Below are positions 59,404 through 64,000 of a stretch of 64,000 nt of DNA, piece after piece. A program made the position numbers and the translations under genes. Positions within the stretch are counted from its first letter, which is position 1. Each line of letters begins with the position of its first letter. The notes beneath the pieces were generated by a model that was given only the letters and a program-made list of their open reading frames with translations, was not told the origin of the DNA and made no database searches. Source of the DNA: Bradyrhizobium sp. 195. GTDB lineage: Bacteria; Pseudomonadota; Alphaproteobacteria; Rhizobiales; Xanthobacteraceae. The stretch is taken from assembly GCF_023101665.1 (NCBI RefSeq), contig NZ_CP082161.1:3658001-3722000 (forward strand), written 5' to 3'.

Positions 59404-60567
59404 GTGGATTTCGATCTGAGTGAAGAGCAGACCTTGCTTAAAGCGAATGTCGAACGACTTGCGGAAAGTCTTGGTCGTTTTGCCAACACGACCTCGCGGT
59501 ACCCATCCCGAACGACGAGCGATCGCGAGGCATGGTCCCGCTTTGCCGAATTGGGACTTCTTGCCCTGCCTTTCTCCCCAGAGGACGGCGGCTTAGGTGG
59601 GACATCGATCGAAACCATGCTTGTGGCCGAGGCACTCGGTCGTCACCTTTGTCCGCTCCCGTACGTGGCCTCGATCGTGCTTGCCGGGTCTCTATTGCGC
59701 TTTGGGGCGACGGCTGAGCAGCGTCGTTCGCTCGTGCCAAATATCATCGACGGCACCGATATCATCGCCTTCGCCTTTCAAGAGCCTGGTGCGCGCTACG
59801 ATCTCGCCGACGTTCAGGCGACGGCGAAGTGGAGCGGCTCACAGTGGGAGCTGGTCGGGCATAAGTGCGGTGTCGTAGCTGGCGACGAAGCACGTTGGAT
59901 CATCGTGAGTGCGCGAGTTGCTGGAAGTCGCTTCGATCAGGATGGCATTGGATTGTTCCTGGTCGAGGCAGGGATACCTGGCTTGTCGAGACGCAGTTAT
60001 GTGGCGCAGGACGGTACCCGAGGTGCCGAGATCATTCTTTCGAATGTGTGCGTCGCTGCCGACGCTAAGTTGGATGCAAGCACGAAGAGCATCTCAGTCA
60101 TTGAACGAGCAGCGGATTGTGCCCAAGCAGCGAATGTTGCCGAATGCGTTGGCTTGATGGAGTCGATGCTGAACATAACGGTTCTCTACCTGAAAACCCG
60201 AAAACAGTTCGGCAAAGCAATAGCCGAATTCCAGGCTCTGCAACATCGCGCGGCAGACATGCTTGTGGCGCTCGAGCAGGCGCGAAGTATGGCCCTGTAC
60301 GCTGCGGCAATGGTCGAGCACGAAAAGGCGGAAGAGCGGCGGCGAGCGCTTGCTGCGGCAAAAATTCAAGTCGGAGAATCTCTCAGGTTCATCGCGTTCA
60401 ATGCGGTGCAGCTCCACGGTGGCATAGGCGTGACGGAGGAATGTGCGATCGGTCCACTCTTTAAGCGCGCTACGGTCCTCGGAATGTATCTAGGTGACGC
60501 CGAGCACCACCTCGCGCGACTGACGGAAGCGGGGGGATTGGCTGAGCTCCGGACAGCGGAAAAATAG
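59404..60567 (+). CDS. Acyl-CoA dehydrogenase, small subunit (PimD/ChsE-like)
   Basis: This 387-residue partner subunit reads FDLSEEQTLLKANVERLAES, FSPEDGGLGGTSIETMLVAE, AFAFQEPGARYDLADVQATA, TRKQFGKAIAEFQALQHRAA and NAVQLHGGIGVTEECAIGPL. The EGT/YGGT motif is absent, and the FAD-binding arginine (KTRKQFG) and the QLHGG region are present, as in the small subunits of alpha2beta2 dehydrogenases. It starts with GTG one base after the large-subunit stop. It should not be active alone. Confidence 0.87.
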   Translation: MDFDLSEEQTLLKANVERLAESLGRFANTTSRYPSRTTSDREAWSRFAELGLLALPFSPEDGGLGGTSIETMLVAEALGRHLCPLPYVASIVLAGSLLRFGATAEQRRSLVPNIIDGTDIIAFAFQEPGARYDLADVQATAKWSGSQWELVGHKCGVVAGDEARWIIVSARVAGSRFDQDGIGLFLVEAGIPGLSRRSYVAQDGTRGAEIILSNVCVAADAKLDASTKSISVIERAADCAQAANVAECVGLMESMLNITVLYLKTRKQFGKAIAEFQALQHRAADMLVALEQARSMALYAAAMVEHEKAEERRRALAAAKIQVGESLRFIAFNAVQLHGGIGVTEECAIGPLFKRATVLGMYLGDAEHHLARLTEAGGLAELRTAEK

Positions 60568-60578
60568 GGGGCGCTTAT

Positions 60579-61430
60579 ATGTTTATGGTAGGCCTTCTCC
60601 GGGGGCAAAAAATTCTCATAACAGGAGGCGGCACGGGCCTTGGAAGAAGCTTCGCGGGGCGGCTCGCGGAACTGGGGGCTGAAGTTGTCATTTGCGGTCG
60701 TCAGGCAGACGTCCTGGCGAAAGCCGTGGAAGAGATCCAGGCAAGTGGTGGACAAGCGTACTTTGAGCAATGTGACGTGCGTGATGCCGAGCAGGTCGAG
60801 CGCATGTTCGATGCAATCTGGAGCAAGGGGCCTCTGACCGGCCTGATAAACAACGCAGCCGGAAACTTCATCGCCAGAACCGAAACCCTGTCGAGCCGGG
60901 CGTTGGATGCCGTACTGGGCATCGTTCTGCATGGGTCTGCCTACTGCACGGTGGCCGCAGGCCGCCGATGGATCGAGGCGTCCGCGAGGGGAACGATTCT
61001 ATCGATTGTCACGAGTGCGGCTTGGCAAGGGCGAGCGTTCACAGTGCCGTCTGCTGCAGCCAAGGCGGGAGTGCTCGCAATGATGAAGAGCCTGGCCGTC
61101 GAGTGGGGACCGAAAGGCATTCGGACACTGTCGCTCGCACCTGGCCTTTTTCCGACGAGAGGGGCGTGGGACCGATTGTACCCAGATCAATCTCAGGAGG
61201 CGCCGCAAGAGATGCAGGTGCCCCTGCGACGGCTTGGCGATCACACTGAAATCGCGAATCTCGTCGCCTATTTGATGTCGGACTATTCCAGCTACATCAA
61301 CGGCGAGTGCATCACCATTGATGGAGGACGTTCCCTTCAGGAGGGTGGGGCGGTCGGCACGAAGAAGCTGCTCGAATGGACACCTGATCAGTGGAGCGAG
61401 TTCAGATCTCGGCTCGCTGGCCGAACATGA
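60579..61430 (+). CDS. SDR, peroxisomal-type 2,4-dienoyl-CoA reductase-like
   Basis: This 283-residue SDR has the cofactor motif ILITGGGTGLGRSFAGRLAE, the family-specific LINNAAGNFIARTETLSSRA, and SLAVEWGPKGIRTLSLAPGL, all as in 2,4-dienoyl-CoA reductases. As in those enzymes the canonical catalytic Tyr is missing: the YxxxK position reads SAAAK. It would reduce a dienoyl-CoA with NADPH, needed for substrates with existing double bonds. The start is ATG at 60579 or 60585. It lies 11 bases after the small dehydrogenase subunit in the same operon. Confidence 0.85.
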   Translation: MFMVGLLRGQKILITGGGTGLGRSFAGRLAELGAEVVICGRQADVLAKAVEEIQASGGQAYFEQCDVRDAEQVERMFDAIWSKGPLTGLINNAAGNFIARTETLSSRALDAVLGIVLHGSAYCTVAAGRRWIEASARGTILSIVTSAAWQGRAFTVPSAAAKAGVLAMMKSLAVEWGPKGIRTLSLAPGLFPTRGAWDRLYPDQSQEAPQEMQVPLRRLGDHTEIANLVAYLMSDYSSYINGECITIDGGRSLQEGGAVGTKKLLEWTPDQWSEFRSRLAGRT

Positions 61431-61555
61431 AGTAATGCGGAGGAAGGCGCCGCAATTGGCTTTCAAGCGAAGGGCAAGAATCCCTGGAGATGCCTGAAAA
61501 CCTCCGAGGCATTCTGAAGACGCAACAGGCTACGTATCAACGACAAGGAAAGACC

Positions 61556-62356
61556 ATGAAATACACCGACTTTCAGTTCCTGAAGTTCGACAATAGAGCG
61601 AACGGGGTTCTCCTCATTACGATCAATCGGCCCGAAGTCATGAATGCGACGAACGGCCGCCTGCACTGGGAACTCACAAAGATCTGGGACGTGGTCAATC
61701 ATGACCCAGCCGTTCGGGTCATCGTCGTAACTGGTGCCGGCGATCGTGCCTTCTCTGCCGGCGGAGACTTGTCGTGGATCGCGGAGACCGTCGGAAATCC
61801 CGACAAGGTTGCCGACACGATGAAGGAGGCGGGCGACATCGTATTCAATATGCTCGCCTGCGAGAAGCCCGTCGTTTCCGCGATCAACGGCGTAGCGGTA
61901 GGAGCGGGGCTGGCGGTGGCGATGATGGCGGACATCAGCATCATGGCCGAAGAAGCGAAGATTACCGACGGCCATGTCCGCCTGGGCGTCTCGGCTGGAG
62001 ACCACGCTGTAATTCTCTGGCCGCTGCTGTGCGGACTAGCCAAGGCCAAGTACTATCTGATGACCGCGGAATTCGTGGATGGCAAAGAAGCAGAGCGAAT
62101 TGGCTTGGTAAGTCTTTGTGTCCCCAGGGCCCAGCTGCTCGATAAGGCGCTGACCACCGCCAACAAGCTTGCGACGGGAAGCCAGCTGGCGATCCGGTAC
62201 ACCAAGCGATCCCTCAACAATTGGATGCGATTGGCGCAGCCTGCGTTCGATGCCTCATTAGCGCTGGAAATGCTCTGTTTCCTGGGCGACGACGCAAAGG
62301 AAGGGGTGGCCGCAATCAGAGAGAAGCGCGAGCCAAAATTTCCATCCGCCAGGTAA
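61556..62356 (+). CDS. Enoyl-CoA hydratase/isomerase family protein
   Basis: This 266-residue crotonase-fold protein has [19 protein letters not shown] (oxyanion hole), [20 protein letters not shown] and [20 protein letters not shown]. In the last segment the usual second-Glu position is occupied by SAGD, a pattern seen in a branch of crotonases of unknown reaction. The ATG at 61556, preceded by AAGGAAAG, was preferred to an ATG at 61490 that lacks a ribosome site. It is separated from the reductase by 125 bases and probably remains on the same transcript. Confidence 0.85.
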   Translation: MKYTDFQFLKFDNRANGVLLITINRPEVMNATNGRLHWELTKIWDVVNHDPAVRVIVVTGAGDRAFSAGGDLSWIAETVGNPDKVADTMKEAGDIVFNMLACEKPVVSAINGVAVGAGLAVAMMADISIMAEEAKITDGHVRLGVSAGDHAVILWPLLCGLAKAKYYLMTAEFVDGKEAERIGLVSLCVPRAQLLDKALTTANKLATGSQLAIRYTKRSLNNWMRLAQPAFDASLALEMLCFLGDDAKEGVAAIREKREPKFPSAR

Positions 62357-62496
62357 ATTGAGCGGCTAAAAACACAGTCATGTGGTTTGTGCCATCGCTG
62401 GCGAATTGCATTGACTGAAAACGAAGAACGGAGCCTCCTTACAAAAGGGGAGCGGCGGATTGTGCGCCGCGGCTCCAAGTGTTCAAGGCGGATAAA

Positions 62497-63291
62497 ATGG
62501 ATCTGGGTCTGAAGGCAAAGTCGGTCGTGGTCACCGGCGGTGGTTCAAATATTGGGCGAGAAATCGTGCTCGGCTTTGCGGCCGAGGGAGCGAATATCAC
62601 GATTGATATCGATCCCGAGCAAGCTGAAAAAACCGCGAGCCTCGCCCGCAAGGCCGGAAGCGGGACCTGCCAAGTCATAAAAACCGACGTAACCGATCTT
62701 GCCCAAGTGCAAGCGATGTTCAAAGCCGCTGTGGACAAATTTGGCGGCGTCGATGTCCTTGTCAACAATGTCGGCTGGGACAAACTCCTGTTCTTCACGC
62801 AGACAGATCCAGAATTCTGGCAGAAGATCATCAAGATCAACTTTGTTGGAAATCTGAACTGCACGAAGACAGCTCTCGATATCATGATTCCGAAGAGCGC
62901 TGGCTCGATCGTTTCGATCAGTTCAGACGCAAGCCGGCAGGGCGAACCGAGGGAGGCCGTCTACGGAGGCATGAAGGCGGCCGTGAACAGCTTCATGAAG
63001 ACCGTAGCCCGGGAGAATGGCAGGTATGGAATCCGCTGCAACGTTGTCTGTCCCGGCGTAACGATTCCGAAGGAAGCCGGCGATGTCGGCGGCACCAGCA
63101 TGTGGTCGAAGATGGACGACATGTTCACTGCCGATCAACTCGAGAAGGTCGCTAAGGCGCTTCCGTTGAGGAAGATCGGACGTCCGGAGGACATCGCCAG
63201 TGCGGTGGTGTTTCTATCTTCCACCAAGGCCGCGGGCTACATCACCGGGCAGGTGCTGTCCGTCTCCGGCGGATACAGCATGATTGGCTGA
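62497..63291 (+). CDS. SDR, BadH-like 2-hydroxycyclohexanecarboxyl-CoA dehydrogenase
   Basis: This 264-residue SDR resembles BadH of Rhodopseudomonas palustris, which oxidises 2-hydroxycyclohexanecarboxyl-CoA. Characteristic segments are VVVTGGGSNIGREIVLGFAA, VLVNNVGWDKLLFFTQTDPE, SISSDASRQGEPREAVYGGM (catalytic Ser, Tyr and following Lys), VVCPGVTIP and ITGQVLSVSGGYSMIG. The ATG at 62497 sits 4-5 bases behind AAGGCGGAT; a GTG at 62479 is an alternative. The close relation to BadH is my main sequence-level hint that the pathway includes an alicyclic ring intermediate. Confidence 0.83.
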   Translation: MDLGLKAKSVVVTGGGSNIGREIVLGFAAEGANITIDIDPEQAEKTASLARKAGSGTCQVIKTDVTDLAQVQAMFKAAVDKFGGVDVLVNNVGWDKLLFFTQTDPEFWQKIIKINFVGNLNCTKTALDIMIPKSAGSIVSISSDASRQGEPREAVYGGMKAAVNSFMKTVARENGRYGIRCNVVCPGVTIPKEAGDVGGTSMWSKMDDMFTADQLEKVAKALPLRKIGRPEDIASAVVFLSSTKAAGYITGQVLSVSGGYSMIG

Positions 63292-63340
63292 TGCCGCGCC
63301 GCTTTCCGAAACTAAGAGCCTTTTTTCCTGAGGTATGGCA

Positions 63341-64000
63341 ATGGCCGTTCGTTTTGACAACCGCGTCGCTCTTGTGACGGGCGCCGGTGCTGGGCTTGGC
63401 AAGTGCCATGCCTTGTTGCTCGCATCGCGAGGCGCCAAGGTCGTCGTGAACGACCCTGGTGGCTCGACCGCCGGTCAAGGTGGATCGAACGCGGTCGCCG
63501 ATACGGTGGTCGACGAGATCAGAAAATCCGGGGGCGAGGCAATAGCCAACTACGATAGCGTTGCTGATCGTGCCGGCGCGGAACGCATGGTGCGGACCGC
63601 CATCGAGAGTTATGGGAAGATCGATATTGTCGTAAACAATGCGGGAATCCTCCGCGACAAGACGTTCTCAAAAATGGAGCTGGATGACTTCGACGATGTC
63701 ATCAAGGTGCATCTTTTGGGATCGGTCTATGTCACCAAAGCCGCGTGGCAACATATGATCGATCAGAAGTACGGTCGAGTTGTCTTGACGACGTCTGGCT
63801 CCGGGCTCGCAGGGAACTATGGGCAGTCGAACTATGGTGCGGCCAAGACGGGCATGATTGGCTTGATGCACAATCTCATGACCGAGGGCGCGAAATACAA
63901 CGTCAGGATCAACTCGATATCTCCCGTTGCCGCGACGCGGATGACGGAGGGACTTCTGCCCGAACAAATGCTCAAGAAGCTGGATCCAAGGCAAGTGTCC
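63341..64000 (+). CDS. SDR of the multifunctional enzyme 2 type (3R-hydroxyacyl-CoA dehydrogenase), 3' end outside window
   Basis: The first 220 residues of an SDR are visible: VRFDNRVALVTGAGAGLGKC, VVVNDPGGSTAGQGGSNAVA, NNAGILRDKTFSKMELDDFD, TSGSGLAGNYGQSNYGAAKT (catalytic Ser, Tyr and Lys) and NSISPVAATRMTEGLLPEQM. The NDPGG and GILRDKTF motifs define the dehydrogenase domain of MFE-2/HSD17B4, which oxidises (3R)-hydroxyacyl-CoA, matching the product of the hydratase-2 enzyme at 39.5 kb. ATGs at 63335 and 63341 are in frame; AGG at 63331 favours the second. Whether a hydratase domain follows cannot be seen. Confidence 0.87.
   Translation, partial: MAVRFDNRVALVTGAGAGLGKCHALLLASRGAKVVVNDPGGSTAGQGGSNAVADTVVDEIRKSGGEAIANYDSVADRAGAERMVRTAIESYGKIDIVVNNAGILRDKTFSKMELDDFDDVIKVHLLGSVYVTKAAWQHMIDQKYGRVVLTTSGSGLAGNYGQSNYGAAKTGMIGLMHNLMTEGAKYNVRINSISPVAATRMTEGLLPEQMLKKLDPRQVS

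Noticed and set aside
1..64000. tRNA, rRNA, CRISPR arrays, riboswitches and replication origins
   Set aside because: I looked for cloverleaf-like tRNA ends, regular repeat-spacer patterns and conserved RNA motifs upstream of operons and saw none that I could support by eye; a covariance-model search would be decisive.

Overview
The window is dense, GC-rich alphaproteobacterial DNA, most likely from Bradyrhizobium or a close relative (Nitrobacteraceae). This rests on a typical DUF3551 secreted protein, a BadH-like dehydrogenase of the Rhodopseudomonas/Bradyrhizobium kind, an EryA-like polyol kinase beside a GlpD/EryB-like dehydrogenase, and several acyl-CoA genes of types familiar from that family. 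No sequence search was run; family assignments come from reading motifs.

Region 1 (1-1800) is a gene graveyard: a frameshifted HNH endonuclease fragment fused to a frameshifted patatin fragment, one small intact DUF3551 gene, and a nuoD scrap. Region 2 (1830-16743) is a complete carbohydrate or polyol locus. A SorC-type regulator sits between two divergent arms. The left arm holds an FGGY kinase, a HAD phosphatase and a class II aldolase. The right arm holds a Tat-exported binding protein, two permeases, two non-identical ATPases, an EryA-like kinase, a 2-hydroxyacid dehydrogenase, a class II aldolase and a GlpD/EryB-like flavoprotein. The expected route is uptake, phosphorylation, oxidation at the membrane, then retro-aldol cleavage into central metabolism. 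Region 3 (16914-20110) holds an orphan Bug-type receptor and an enolase-superfamily gene, divergent from a LysR regulator.

Region 4 (20111-21196) contains degenerate IS3 transposase and tyrosine-recombinase scraps and marks a composition change. Region 5 (21197-64000, running off the end) is a large CoA-thioester catabolic cluster. It has eight acyl-CoA dehydrogenase or ETF genes, four CaiB-type CoA transferases or racemases, five crotonase-fold genes, two MaoC-type proteins, a thiolase-fold/DUF35 pair, four SDRs, two quinone-oxidoreductase-like MDRs, an aldehyde dehydrogenase, a nitronate-monooxygenase-like flavoprotein, an ADP-forming acyl-CoA synthetase, a complete Liv-type ABC transporter plus an extra binding protein, and three IclR regulators. 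Alpha-methylacyl-CoA racemase, paired acyl-CoA dehydrogenases, a cysteine-less thiolase next to a DUF35 protein, and a BadH-like dehydrogenase together suggest degradation of a methyl-branched and/or alicyclic (terpenoid- or steroid-like) acid. The true substrate cannot be read from the sequence.

Three genes of region 5 are visibly broken: etfA (5-base deletion), a CaiB gene (2-base deletion), and an enoyl-CoA hydratase split by an intact IS630 element with a clean TA duplication. Palindromes shared between intergenic regions suggest that the cluster is, or was, a regulon of the local IclR proteins.
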